Shown: positions 16,364 to 25,072, numbered from the stretch's first letter. The stretch: DNA of 64,000 nucleotides from DATJFQ01 sp035495555 (GCA_035495555.1 DATJFQ010000038.1:1-64000), one strand, 5' to 3'. Notes: a model not told the origin generated them from the sequence alone. Numbers and translations: made by a program.

Positions 16364-17011
16364 CTACTGCTTTTTCAGCAGCTCGGGAAACTCTTTGTGT
16401 AGATGATCCAGCTTTGGCAAATCGTTGTAGACGATGTACGGATAGGTCCGGTTGTGATCGAGGAAATGCTGGTGGTACGCCTCGGCGGCATAGAACCCCT
16501 GGAGCGGCACGACGGTCGTCACAATTCGGTGCCGGAAGATCCTCGCCGCGTCGAGTTGCGCGATGTAGTCCTCAGCCACGGTCTTCTGCTCGGGCGTCGC
16601 GTAGAAGATTGAGGATCGGTACTGCGTTCCCTCGTCCGGGCCCTGCCGATTCAGTTCCGTCGGATCGTGGGCGACGGCGAAAAACACCTTCAACAGCGTT
16701 CCGTATGAAATCTGCGCCGGGTCGTAGGTGATCTGCACCGACTCCGCGTGGCCCGTCGTCCCGGTGCTGACGATTTCGTAGTGGGCCGTTGCCTTGCTGC
16801 CGCCCGCGAAACCGGAGACGACGTTGGTCACGCCATTGAGGCGTTCGAAGACCGCTTCGACACCCCAGAAGCAGCCGCCGGCCAGCACCGCCGTTTGCGG
16901 TCCGGTCGTCGCTGGTTTCGGATCGACGGCGGGGTCTGGAAAGTGCGAAACGGCGTTCGCGGCGACTGTCACTCCGACAAGCAACGCGCAAATCATCCAG
17001 AGGCGTTTCAC
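16364..17011 (-). CDS. msrA: Peptide-methionine (S)-S-oxide reductase MsrA, exported
   Basis: MsrA reduces the S-epimer of methionine sulfoxide in proteins. The 215-residue product has the catalytic GCFWGVEAVFE motif (Cys47), the GYAGG-equivalent GFAGGS, and the YAAEAYHQHF block. Unlike cytosolic MsrA it starts with a signal-peptide-like stretch (MKRLWMICALLVGVTVAANA), so it probably repairs periplasmic proteins. The C-terminus ends LLKKQ with no obvious resolving-Cys tail, so it may rely on an external reductant. It is a single gene convergent with surE. Confidence 0.95.
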   Translation of the reverse strand: MKRLWMICALLVGVTVAANAVSHFPDPAVDPKPATTGPQTAVLAGGCFWGVEAVFERLNGVTNVVSGFAGGSKATAHYEIVSTGTTGHAESVQITYDPAQISYGTLLKVFFAVAHDPTELNRQGPDEGTQYRSSIFYATPEQKTVAEDYIAQLDAARIFRHRIVTTVVPLQGFYAAEAYHQHFLDHNRTYPYIVYNDLPKLDHLHKEFPELLKKQ

Positions 17012-17112
17012 GGATAGCTTCTCCTTGCCGCACCCTGTGGGCAGCAGGGGTGCGTCGTTTGTTCATTCAACACCGGCCCGACCCGTTCGATTCCCATTTC
17101 GAACCCGGCGCG

Positions 17113-18321
17113 TCAGAATGCATAGCCCGCAGTGAACGTGACCGGGACCTTGACGCCGGCGTTCGTGGTGAAGATGTTGCCGTTTGAATAATGGTTGATC
17201 TTCACGCCGACGACGATATTGCGGTGCCGGCCGACGTAGGAGCCCGCGCCGATGAAATCCTGAAACGTGAAGTGCCGGCCGGTGTCGAGACCGTCGAGTG
17301 TCTGCCTCGAAATGAAGGTCGGACCGGCGAGCGAGTAGCAGGCGTAAACGTCGGCGCGGGCTGTGCGCACGAGCATGAAGCGGAAGAGCGGGTAAACCGA
17401 GAGGGTCGTGAACGGTTCACGGTCGGTCCGGGTGCGCCACCATGAGGCGCTGGTGCCGACGTCAAGTTCGAACCGCTTGCGCGTATGGAACACGTTGCGG
17501 TCGTAATGCGCCGCCACGCCGCGGTCCACCTTGACGAGGCCGCCCCAGAATACCGGCAGGCGATCCGACAGGAAGGTATTGATTGCGTATCCGAAGCCCG
17601 TCGCATACTCGATCTGCACGAGATTCGCGGGAAACGCATAGCCGCTGCGGCGATTCGCCTCAACCTTGTCCTCTGACAACCGCCGCATCGTCACGCGAAA
17701 GCCGCCGGAAATCAGCAGGGCGTGCGGTTCCGCGTCGCGCCCGCGGCCTGGGGAGAACGTGACGCCCGCCGTCAGATCGACGCTGCGGCTGACGCGCCGA
17801 TCGATGCCTGCACCGGCAAGCCAGGAGGCATACTGCGCGCTTCGGACTACCGGAACTCCCGGGGTGTCGTTGAAGCCGTCCCGGGTGGTAATGCCAAGCC
17901 CCGCCTCGCCGTAGATGGACGTCCGCGCGGCAACCGGGAGCGCAAGTTTCGCAGTGAGTCCCCCGAAATGCGTCCACACATGATGGGGCCGCCGATCTCC
18001 GTTGATGTTCGTATAGGTGACGTACCGCGCCGGGCGCATGTAGGTCAGCTGCGCTGACAGGTAGCGATTGAACTCGTGCCCGAAGAGGGCAATGCGCGCG
18101 GCCGCATGCGGGGTGCGGATGGATGCCGCGTGGAAAGGCGGATCGAGCTGGAGGTCGGAGAAGGGGTAGTCGATGAAGCCGATATCGACGCTGAAATACG
18201 AGTTGATCAGCAGGGCGGGATACTGCGTCCGGTTGTCCGGATGCGGAGTTTGCGCCGCCACGACGCCGGCTGACAAAAGCATCAGCAGCCCAGCCGCGAC
18301 GCATCGGCCGCCCGCACCCAT
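17113..18321 (-). CDS. Outer-membrane protein with PagL-like (lipid A 3-O-deacylase / acyloxyacyl hydrolase) C-terminal domain
   Basis: The 402-residue product has a signal peptide (about 1-23). An N-terminal OmpA-like beta-barrel follows (about 30-215, alternating hydrophobic strands). The second barrel-like domain (about 230-402) ends with KINHYSNGNIF followed by a final aromatic strand TAGYAF. The HxSN motif (His377, Ser379) matches the catalytic histidine and serine of PagL-type lipid A deacylases, followed by an Asn/Gly stretch where PagL has its glutamate. PagL itself is about 170-190 residues, so this is a two-barrel fusion. Function as a lipid A deacylase is inferred; a purely structural porin-like role is possible. 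It is single-gene and divergent from tRNA-Pro. Confidence 0.72.
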   Translation of the reverse strand: MGAGGRCVAAGLLMLLSAGVVAAQTPHPDNRTQYPALLINSYFSVDIGFIDYPFSDLQLDPPFHAASIRTPHAAARIALFGHEFNRYLSAQLTYMRPARYVTYTNINGDRRPHHVWTHFGGLTAKLALPVAARTSIYGEAGLGITTRDGFNDTPGVPVVRSAQYASWLAGAGIDRRVSRSVDLTAGVTFSPGRGRDAEPHALLISGGFRVTMRRLSEDKVEANRRSGYAFPANLVQIEYATGFGYAINTFLSDRLPVFWGGLVKVDRGVAAHYDRNVFHTRKRFELDVGTSASWWRTRTDREPFTTLSVYPLFRFMLVRTARADVYACYSLAGPTFISRQTLDGLDTGRHFTFQDFIGAGSYVGRHRNIVVGVKINHYSNGNIFTTNAGVKVPVTFTAGYAF

Positions 18322-18388
18322 GTCGCCGATCCTACAGCCTTTGTTGTGCGGCGACCCAGGGTCGACTAGAATAGGCGTTCACGCTTGT

Positions 18389-18465
18389 CGGGGCGTGGCT
18401 CAGCCTGGTAGAGCACTCGGTTCGGGACCGAGGGGTCGGTGGTTCGAATCCACTCGCCCCGACCA
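18389..18465 (+). tRNA. tRNA-Pro (anticodon CGG)
   Basis: A 77-nt cloverleaf: acceptor stem CGGGGCG/CGCCCCG, a D-arm with GCTC/GAGC, anticodon stem CTCGG/CCGAG with loop TTCGGGA (anticodon CGG, reading CCG), a five-base variable region, and a T-arm GGTGG/CCACT around TTCGAAT. The 3' CCA is encoded. The C1-G72 pair is typical of bacterial tRNA-Pro. Confidence 0.97.
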
Positions 18466-18569
18466 TTTTCCGAACAATTTCCTTAGGTTTTTTGAGGATG
18501 TGACCGGTCGGACCCGGTCGCAGACGCGTCCGTAGACCGTCCTATGGTCCACAGAAGCTACTCAAAACC

Positions 18570-18600
18570 GGCCCGTCAGCGGTTGACGGGCCTTCGTTTT
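18570..18600 (+). terminator. Rho-independent terminator downstream of tRNA-Pro
   Basis: GGCCCGTCA (18570-18578) pairs perfectly with TGACGGGCC (18584-18592) around a 5-nt loop and is followed by TTCGTTTT. It lies 105 bp after the tRNA and probably ends its transcript. The stretch from here to 18887 shows no recognisable gene. Confidence 0.7.
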
Positions 18601-18887
18601 GTACGAGCCTCTCGTCTCAAACCGGCGGCCCCGGCACGATCCCAGGCGGAAGCAGCACGCAACCGTCATCTTGAACCGACTACGAACCGCCATAGACGAA
18701 GATGTCTCTCGCGAGCGGTATCGATCCGCTTGACGCGCGGCGCCACGAATAGGCGCGAAGATCGGCGGGCATCGACTGATTCTGAATCGCGGTGATCGTA
18801 GTGGACAGACGAAGGTAGCGTCTGCCTGCTGATCCGGATTGAACCGCAGAACGTTGACAGATCCACGCGGCTCAACGACCATGCACC

Positions 18888-19121
18888 GTGGACTTTTCAG
18901 TCCTCGGCGAGATTGCGTCCGTCGAAACCTTCGCGTCGGGCGGACAGATTCGGGAACCCAAGCGGCTTCGAAGCAGTACGGACGCGGGCGCTGGAGAAAG
19001 CGCAAGGGCATCGCGCGGATACGGCTTTCAGATGGCTCGGTCAGGCGAGCCGAGCTACACCTGGTATGAAGCGACCGGCGTCGGCCGTAAGGAATTCAGG
19101 ATCAAGCGGTACGTGGACTAG
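18888..19121 (+). pseudogene. Small conserved gene disrupted by two compensating frameshifts
   Basis: Three pieces in alternating frames make one coherent protein. From the GTG at 18888 one reads MDFSVLGEIASVETFASGG up to RLR. A one-base shift near 18970 leads into KQYGRGRWRKRKGIARIRLSDG. An extra C near 19053 then shifts back into WYEATGVGRKEFRIKRYVD before the TAG. I recognise the combined string (GRGRWRKxKGIARxRLxDG...HWYEAxGxGRKEFKIKRYxD) as a widespread family of about 75-residue uncharacterised proteins. Removing one base from CACCTGG restores HWYEA. It is either a decaying gene or two sequencing errors. It sits next to tRNA-Pro and immediately before another small conserved gene. Confidence 0.7.
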
Positions 19122-19150
19122 ACGCATGCTTCAAAACGGCGCCCCTGGTT

Positions 19151-19345
19151 GTGTGTGTGCGAAACGACGGCTACGAAGTGTCGCTCGAGCGGCGGAAGAT
19201 CTACGAGGTGCTGCCTGACTCGGGCGCAGAACAGCACAATCAACTGCGCGTGATCGATGAATCGGGCGAGGACTACCTGTTCCCTGCGCGGTATTTCGCA
19301 ACAATCGAGTTGCCTGCTGCAGTTCGACGTGCATTGGCGGCCTGA
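19151..19345 (+). CDS. Small conserved protein of unknown function
   Basis: The 64-residue product, read from a GTG, contains VRNDGYEVSLERRKIYEVLPD and VIDESGEDYLFPARYFATIELP. This pattern (xxNxGYEaSLExRKxYxxLPD...RVIDESGEDYLYP) belongs to a common family of roughly 65-75-residue bacterial proteins with no assigned function. There is no Shine-Dalgarno sequence, and an ATG at 19126 lies one frame away across a GT-dinucleotide run, so the true start is uncertain; slippage or a small indel in that run is possible. The gene pairs with the frameshifted small gene just upstream. Confidence 0.72.
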   Translation: MCVRNDGYEVSLERRKIYEVLPDSGAEQHNQLRVIDESGEDYLFPARYFATIELPAAVRRALAA

Positions 19346-19453
19346 GCTATCAGAAACGGGACTCTAAATCACCTCCATGCCGGGATGCGTGTTGCGGGTC
19401 GTCTCGAAAACGGCTGACGTCGACCTCCTCGTGCCGCGAAGCATCCATACTGT

Positions 19454-20242
19454 TTACGCCAGTTCACGTATCGCCGAGACGTTCGCGCCGATCACGCCGT
19501 ATCTCTGTGCCGTGCGTTCTTTCGTCGTTCCGGCGAAACAGTTGTAGCGATGCGTGATCCTCACATCGCGGAATCCGGCCGCCGTGAATACGTCCATCAT
19601 CTCTGCTTCCAGCAGAGCACCGGCAATTCAACCCGTCCACAAATCGATGTCACGCAGCGCGCTGTCTGGCAGCGTCTCGCGGATGACGATGTCCGCGATC
19701 TGCACACGACCGCCCGGCTTCATGACGCGGGCAATTTCAGCGACCGCCCGTTCTTTCTCCGGCACCAGGTTCAGCACGCCGTTGGAGATCACGACGTCGA
19801 TGCTCTGAGTATCCACCGGCAGGCGCGTCGCGTCTCCCGCCCTGACGTCGACATGCGTCAGGCCGGACTCGGCGGCCCCCTGCAACACGCGTCGCCGCAT
19901 GGCCTCGGTCATGTCGACGCCGATGGCGCGGCCGGTCGGTCCACTCCGCCGCGCGGCCAGCAGCAAATCCGTTCCAGACCCACAGCCGATGTCCAGAACG
20001 GTCGCCCCCGCGGGAATGGGACCGATTGCATGCGGATTCCCGACGCCAGCAAACGAGGATGTCACGTCGGCGGGAAGCGCCGCGAGTTCCGTTGCGTCGT
20101 ATCCGAGCATCGTCGTCGCGTAGTGCGGACCTCGATGAAAATGGAAATCGCCGTCCGGCGCCGCGGCCACACGCGCGTAGATGGTCCGTACCTCCTGACG
20201 GAGGCTCGCGACGTCGAAATCAACCGGACAGGTCACAGCCAT
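19454..20242 (-). CDS. ArsM-like SAM-dependent methyltransferase with in-frame UGA (candidate selenoprotein)
   Basis: Residues 1-204 form a Rossmann methyltransferase: VLDIGCGSGTDLLLAAR (SAM motif I), GVDMTEAMRRRV, ISNGVLNLVPEKERA and MKPGGRVQIADIV. The frame meets UGA at codon 205 (plus 19628-19630) within DLWTG-U-IAGALLEAE. It then stays open for 57 more codons of conserved sequence (MMDVFTAAGFRDVRI, HRYNCFAGTTKERTAQRYGV) to a TAA at 19454, giving 262 residues. In related ArsM-type enzymes this position is the LWxxCIxGAL cysteine that binds arsenic (Cys174 of CmArsM, Cys156 of human AS3MT, from memory). A 7-bp hairpin with a GGA loop starts 10 nt after the UGA. Start: ATG at 20242; a GTG at 20272 is possible. 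The alternative is a single nonsense mutation. It is divergent from a LysR regulator. Confidence 0.7.
19601..19617 (-). promoter_or_regulatory. Bacterial SECIS-like hairpin after the UGA
   Basis: On the minus strand CTCTGCT-GGA-AGCAGAG forms a perfect 7-bp stem with a three-base loop whose first base is G. The loop lies 17 nt after the UGA. Bacterial SECIS elements lie directly 3' of UGA, with the apical loop roughly 16-37 nt away and a G at one of the first two loop positions, so this hairpin meets the published rules as I remember them. Confidence 0.6.
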
Positions 20243-20413
20243 GATGTCACCCCGCGCACCGCAGCCCGACACGATAGAAGGCGCCGATCGGCGCCGTGTG
20301 CAGACACTGACGAAAGATCAGTACGTCACGTGCCGATCCGTCTGTCGGCAAAATAGGCTTCTTCGTCCTATTCGTCCAATGAAATGATTGAATCCGTCTG
20401 ATAGACTCCGCGA

Positions 20414-21304
20414 ATGGAGTTGCGGCAGCTGCGGACCTTCGTCGCGGTCGCCGGACTGCGACATTTCGGGCGCGCCGCGAGTCTCTGCAGCCTGTCGCAA
20501 CCCGCCGTGTCGCATCAGATTGCGCAGCTCGAGGAGGAACTCGGCGCCACACTGTTGAACCGTGCGGCTCGCCGCGTGTCGCTCACCGTCGCAGGCGAGG
20601 TGTTCCTCGAAGAAGCCCGCAGGATTCTGGCCGCGGTCGACCGCGCGCACGAGCGGATGGAGGACGTCGTCCGGGGCGCCGTTGGCCGCATCCGGCTCGG
20701 CGCCACTCCGACGCCGGGACTCTACATACTGCCGCCACTGCTCGCGAGATACCGAGGAGAGCATCAGGCCTACGATCTGCGATTCGAAATCGGCCCTGTT
20801 CACGAGCTCGCCGAGCGAGTGGCGCGCAACGATCTCGATATGGCGATCGTGGCGGGCGCATTGCCGTCCGGCGAGCTCGAGGCTCGTCGCCTTTCACGGG
20901 ACGAGCTTGTGATCATCGGGCTGCCGAACGCACCGCTTCGCCGCGCGCGCGGGGCCACGCCCGCCCAACTGGATACCGAGACATGGCTTTTACGCGAAGA
21001 GGGCTCGGACACGCGCCGGCAGACGATCGCGTGGTGGCATCGCCACCGCATATCGCCGGCGCGGACGATGACGTTCGACAACCCCGATGCCATCAAGCGG
21101 GGTGTCATGGGAGGACTCGGGATAGCGATGGTGTCGCGTCTCACCGTCGCTGAAGAACTCGCGGCCCGTCGCCTGGCCGTGATCCCGATGAAGGGCACCC
21201 TCCCCACGCGCGACATTCAGGTTGTCGATCACCCGCAGAAACATCACGGCGCGGCATGCCGGGCGATGCTGGAGCTGCTCGGGCGCACGTTCCCCGTGCG
21301 GTAA
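20414..21304 (+). CDS. LysR-family transcriptional regulator
   Basis: The 296-residue product has the LysR winged helix-turn-helix at 1-60 (MELRQLRTFVAVAGLRHFGRAASLCSLSQPAVSHQIAQLEEELG) and a periplasmic-binding-like effector domain (about 90-290). It is divergent from the ArsM-like methyltransferase gene, the usual layout for a LysR protein and its target. The 171-bp gap holds a short dyad CAAT-N6-ATTG (20377-20390). TAGACT at 20402-20407, six bases before the ATG, suggests a leaderless message. The effector is unknown; an arsenical or electrophile would fit the neighbour but this is inference. Confidence 0.92.
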   Translation: MELRQLRTFVAVAGLRHFGRAASLCSLSQPAVSHQIAQLEEELGATLLNRAARRVSLTVAGEVFLEEARRILAAVDRAHERMEDVVRGAVGRIRLGATPTPGLYILPPLLARYRGEHQAYDLRFEIGPVHELAERVARNDLDMAIVAGALPSGELEARRLSRDELVIIGLPNAPLRRARGATPAQLDTETWLLREEGSDTRRQTIAWWHRHRISPARTMTFDNPDAIKRGVMGGLGIAMVSRLTVAEELAARRLAVIPMKGTLPTRDIQVVDHPQKHHGAACRAMLELLGRTFPVR

Positions 21305-21456
21305 TCCCCGTTGGCGCAGCCACCGTGTCGCGATTCAACAGGTTGATCGTGCCTCTGGTGACGGATCGGACCGCGGTGCTTCACACGATGCAATCCTCGA
21401 GGTCAGATTTTTTGTAATTTTCATGAGACTCAGACGTCTTGTCGTCATACGGAACT

Positions 21457-21479
21457 GGCGCGCCCCCTATGGGTGCGCC
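21457..21479 (+). other. Hairpin just upstream of the first orphan permease
   Basis: GGCGCGCCC (21457-21465) pairs with GGGTGCGCC (21471-21479, one G-U) around a five-base loop, ending 21 bp before the permease ATG. There is no T-run. It could mask the ribosome site or mark the end of the LysR transcript. Confidence 0.35.
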
Positions 21480-21500
21480 GAGCTGCTTCGATCACTCCAT

Positions 21501-23996
21501 ATGCCGACTTTCGCATCCGACTTTCGTCATGCCCTCCGAACCCTGCTTCGGGCACGCGCGTTCACCGCCGTCTGCGTCGTCTCCCTCGGCCTGGGAATGG
21601 GGGTCGTCATCGCGATCCTGCTGCTCCTGCGCATGGTGTTTGGCATTCCGCCGGGCGTGAACGCAAAAGGCCTCGCGGAAGTGGTCATCCGGCCGAGCGG
21701 GGAGTTGCGCGCGCAGGCAGGCGCCGGGATTATCGACACGTGGTCCTACCCTGACTACCTCGACGTGCGCGACGCGGCGCGCGGCATGGTCCTCACGGGC
21801 TGGAGCCGCGGCGACGGTCTGTATCAGGCCTCGGTCCAGGAGCCGGCGGTCCCAATTTCGACGATGTATGTGTCGAGCAACTATTTCACCACGCTCGGCG
21901 TCACGCTGGCCCGCGGAGCGGGATTTACGCCCGCAGACGACGCGACGCACGCGGAACCGGAAGCTGTGATTGGTTATCGCGTGTGGCAGGCACGATTCGC
22001 CGGCGATCCCGCCATCCTCGGCCGTACGATCACGATCAACCAGACGAAATACGTCGTCGTTGGGGTCGCACCTGATGCTTTCCGCGGCCACGTGGGGGGT
22101 CTGAACGATGCGTCGTACCAGCTCTGGCTGCCGCTCTCGCGCGACCCGCGTCTGCTCGCTCCGGGCAGCGGCCGGATCAATCGGGACGCCGGCTGGGTCC
22201 ACATCATCGCGCGGCTATCGGACGGAACAACGGTGTCGCAGGCGGACGCGATCGTCGGGTCTGCGATGGCGGCGCTCGCGGCGCGGTTTCCCTCGAGCAA
22301 TCAGAACAAGGGGGGCGGGGTCGAACCCTACTTCCCGCCAGGCGCCCGGCTGCGAGCGCAGGTGTCGTTCGCGCGCATGCTGATGCTCGGATTATCGGGG
22401 GCGGTGCTGCTGGTCGTCGCGCTGAACATCTCGGGCATGATGCTCGTCCGCAACGCAATGCGGCAGCGCGAACTCGCGGTCAGGCTGGCGATGGGAGCGA
22501 GCCGCCGGCGTCTCGTGCAGTATCACTTGAGCGAGGCGCTGGTCATGGCGGTCCTCGGCGGCGGCTTTGCGTCTGCGGTGCTGTTTGGCGGACCGGTAAT
22601 CGTCGCGTGGTCGCTGGACATATGGGGTCCGGCGCTCGATCTGTTCAAGCCCGATCCGTGGCTGGTGCTGCAATGTATCGCGCTCTGTCTGCTGACGAGC
22701 CTCCTGCTCGGACTGCTTCCGGCGCTGCGTTTCAGCACGCCATCGATTGTTGGCGCGCTCAAGAACGACTCCGCCGGCGGCGGACAACGCGTCGGGCGCC
22801 TGCAGCGGTTCACGGCAGCGGTGCAGGCGGGGCTCGCGGTTCCGTTCCTGGTGATCTGCGGCGTGCAGTTCGATCAGGCGCGCGCGACGGCGTTCGCGGA
22901 CCTCGGGTTCAAGCCCATGGGGATGTATTTCGCCCGCCTGAATCTTTCGGCGTTTGCCAGGACAGACGACAAACAGCGCCTGTTCCTGCAAACGGTGCAG
23001 CAGAACATCGCCCAGGCTCCCGGCGTCACGGCTGCGGCTGCCGGCGACGGCGTGCCGCTCGATTTCATCTACCGCAACGTTCGCGTGGCGCCCTTCGACG
23101 CGGGCCGCAATGGCGCGGGTGGTCCATTCGTGACCGCGCACACGACGCGGATCGGTCCGGGCTATCTCGACGCGATTGGCACCCGCCTGCTGGCGGGTCG
23201 ACAGATCGATGCGAACGATCGCGCAGGTGCGGAGGAGGTGGTGCTGCTGTCGGAACCGCTCGCGCGGCAGCTCTTCCCGTCGGCGGACGCCGTCGGGTCG
23301 CGCGTGACGTTTGCGTTATCCGGCGGCGCTCAGCAGACGTACACCGTCGTGGGGATAACCGCAGATCTCATGTCGACGCAGATGGGCAACCCGCGGCCGC
23401 AGTTGTTTCTGTCGCTCGCTCAGCATCCCGCGTCGACGATCGATGTGATCGCGCGTAGCGCACCGTCGGACGCGTCGATCCGCGGCGCGTTCCACAACGC
23501 CGTCGCCGGCGGGCTTCGCACGATCTCGTCTTCGACCGATGTGGATGCGGTCTTCCGCGAGCTCACGACCGGCGAGTGGCTGATCGAAAACAGCCGATCG
23601 GACATCCTGACGATGTCAGGTGTGGGTGGCGCGGCGGCGGCCGTCGCGTTGATCCTCGCGATGTTCGGCGTGTACGGGGTGATCGCGTTCATGGTGGCGA
23701 CGCGAACGCGCGAAATCGGCATCCGCGTTGCGCTGGGCGCGTCCCGTGGACGCGTGGTGCGAGGCGTGCTCGCCGACGCGCTGAAGCTCGTCGTCCCGGG
23801 TATCGCGCTCGGGCTCCTGCTGGCCATCCTGTGGGTGCGCCTGACCGACCCGGCGTTTTACCCGCTCGGCGGCGTCGAGCCGCTCGTTTACGGCTGGGCC
23901 GCGGCGACGTCATTCTTCGTGGCCGTTCTGGCGGGCATTCCTTCCGCGCGCCGCGCGTCGGCGGTGCAGCCGATGATCGCGATGCGGGCGGAGTAG
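21501..23996 (+). CDS. ABC-type permease of the MacB/FtsX 'orphan' (ADOP) family
   Basis: The 831-residue product follows the duplicated-orphan-permease plan: N-terminal FALRTLLR-type amphipathic start, first membrane helix (about 20-45), MacB-like periplasmic core, an FtsX-type helix group with RQRELAVRLAMGASRRRLVQY, a second periplasmic core, and a final FtsX group with ATRTREIGIRVALGASRGRVV. These permeases are strongly expanded in Acidobacteriota and usually lack an adjacent ATPase; none is present here. Their cargo is unknown. I chose the ATG at 21501 (MPTFASDFRHALRT); an in-frame ATG at 21423 would add 26 residues without family support. Confidence 0.9.
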   Translation: MPTFASDFRHALRTLLRARAFTAVCVVSLGLGMGVVIAILLLLRMVFGIPPGVNAKGLAEVVIRPSGELRAQAGAGIIDTWSYPDYLDVRDAARGMVLTGWSRGDGLYQASVQEPAVPISTMYVSSNYFTTLGVTLARGAGFTPADDATHAEPEAVIGYRVWQARFAGDPAILGRTITINQTKYVVVGVAPDAFRGHVGGLNDASYQLWLPLSRDPRLLAPGSGRINRDAGWVHIIARLSDGTTVSQADAIVGSAMAALAARFPSSNQNKGGGVEPYFPPGARLRAQVSFARMLMLGLSGAVLLVVALNISGMMLVRNAMRQRELAVRLAMGASRRRLVQYHLSEALVMAVLGGGFASAVLFGGPVIVAWSLDIWGPALDLFKPDPWLVLQCIALCLLTSLLLGLLPALRFSTPSIVGALKNDSAGGGQRVGRLQRFTAAVQAGLAVPFLVICGVQFDQARATAFADLGFKPMGMYFARLNLSAFARTDDKQRLFLQTVQQNIAQAPGVTAAAAGDGVPLDFIYRNVRVAPFDAGRNGAGGPFVTAHTTRIGPGYLDAIGTRLLAGRQIDANDRAGAEEVVLLSEPLARQLFPSADAVGSRVTFALSGGAQQTYTVVGITADLMSTQMGNPRPQLFLSLAQHPASTIDVIARSAPSDASIRGAFHNAVAGGLRTISSSTDVDAVFRELTTGEWLIENSRSDILTMSGVGGAAAAVALILAMFGVYGVIAFMVATRTREIGIRVALGASRGRVVRGVLADALKLVVPGIALGLLLAILWVRLTDPAFYPLGGVEPLVYGWAAATSFFVAVLAGIPSARRASAVQPMIAMRAE

Positions 23997-24031
23997 TCAG
24001 CGCGTGGGCCGATTCAGTCCGGGTCCAGCCG

Positions 24032-25063
24032 TCACCGTGGATCGGCAAGGACTCGCTGGAGGCGCACGAGCTGCTCGGAGACCAGCCCGCGCGCACGCCC
24101 CGCGACGATGCGGCGGATCATGCCGCCAAACACGCCCTCGAAGAGATCGATGCGCGATCGGTTCACGTAGACGACGTATGTCGCGGGTTCCGCGGCCGTG
24201 CCGTCCGGGACGAGGAGCGTGAGGCCGAGCGACGCATCGTAGTAGTGCATCGCGTAAATCTGCTTGGAGGCGACGGCGTACGCGATCGGCGAGTGATCGA
24301 CCGCAGGCGCGATTGCGACGTGTGTGATGCTCACGACCGGCCGCCGCCGTACGAGTTCCTTCGACCAGTAGGTGAAATCCGTGAACTGCTCGGGCGACGA
24401 ATTCGGATGCCCCAGCAGATGCCGCCGGAGGCGCGGCAGATATTTCAGCGTCATCGGGTCGTCGTCCATCAGCGAGGCGAACTCCCGCCCGACGTTGAGG
24501 CGCGGCGTCCGATCCGCGTATTCCATCGTCGGCATGGTCCCGCCCGGCGCATAGCCCGCGACATAGTTCAGCAGCACGTGCCGGATCACGCCGGCTGCCT
24601 GCTGTGAGGCACCGACGGCACGCCAATCGACGTCGCGGCGGAGGCTCTCGATCGCGTCAGCCGGAAGACGAATGTCGCAGTTGCCGACGCGACATTCACG
24701 GAGCCGCTTCAGATCGCGATCATCGATCGCCAGCGCCGCAAGATCGCCCGGCTGCGGCGGGCTGCTGAACGTGCCGACCTGCAGCACGTCGCCCGTATGC
24801 TTGAACGTCCGGATATCCCGGAATCGCTCGATATATCGCGACGGCGAGGTCGCGATGCGGACGATTCCGAGTGTCGCCACCTCGCGCTGATTGTGAACGT
24901 CGAGCGTGCGCGAGAACACCTCGCCGCAGTCCAGTCGGGCGATGTCCGCCGGCGATACATCGAAGGCCGCCATCAAAAACGCTCTGGCGGGATCGATCGG
25001 TGATGCGCTGGACGCCGCAAGCAGCGCAATCGATGCGAACAGTCCGACGAGCCGGGTCCCCAT
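24032..25063 (-). CDS. Conserved secreted protein of unknown function
   Basis: The 343-residue product has a signal peptide (MGTRLVGLFASIALLAASSA) and no recognised domain. Distinct blocks are visible: REVATLGIVRI...YIERFRDIRTFK, CRVGNCDIRLP, FTDFTYWSKELV, ASKQIYAMHYYDASLGLTLLV and VYVNRSRIDLFEGVFGGMIRRIV. I have the impression of a family shared by Acidobacteriota and some deltaproteobacteria, but I cannot name it. It is the last gene of a four-gene run (BlaI-like repressor, M56 peptidase, radical SAM protein, this protein) with only 9 bp to the radical SAM stop. It may therefore be the envelope effector of that unit. Confidence 0.75.
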   Translation of the reverse strand: MGTRLVGLFASIALLAASSASPIDPARAFLMAAFDVSPADIARLDCGEVFSRTLDVHNQREVATLGIVRIATSPSRYIERFRDIRTFKHTGDVLQVGTFSSPPQPGDLAALAIDDRDLKRLRECRVGNCDIRLPADAIESLRRDVDWRAVGASQQAAGVIRHVLLNYVAGYAPGGTMPTMEYADRTPRLNVGREFASLMDDDPMTLKYLPRLRRHLLGHPNSSPEQFTDFTYWSKELVRRRPVVSITHVAIAPAVDHSPIAYAVASKQIYAMHYYDASLGLTLLVPDGTAAEPATYVVYVNRSRIDLFEGVFGGMIRRIVAGRARGLVSEQLVRLQRVLADPR

Positions 25064-25072
25064 TGTCGTCTC

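Noticed and set aside
18562..19011. Minus-strand frame downstream of tRNA-Pro
   Set aside because: It has no recognisable domain and overlaps the reconstructed small gene on the plus strand.
18389..19345. tRNA-anchored genomic island
   Set aside because: No integrase, no duplicated tRNA 3' end and no phage or plasmid genes are visible near tRNA-Pro, only small conserved genes and a terminator.
19628..20272. Complete 214-residue methyltransferase ending at the TGA
   Set aside because: Conserved coding continues in the same frame for 57 codons, so the product that ends at the TGA would lack a normal C-terminal part.
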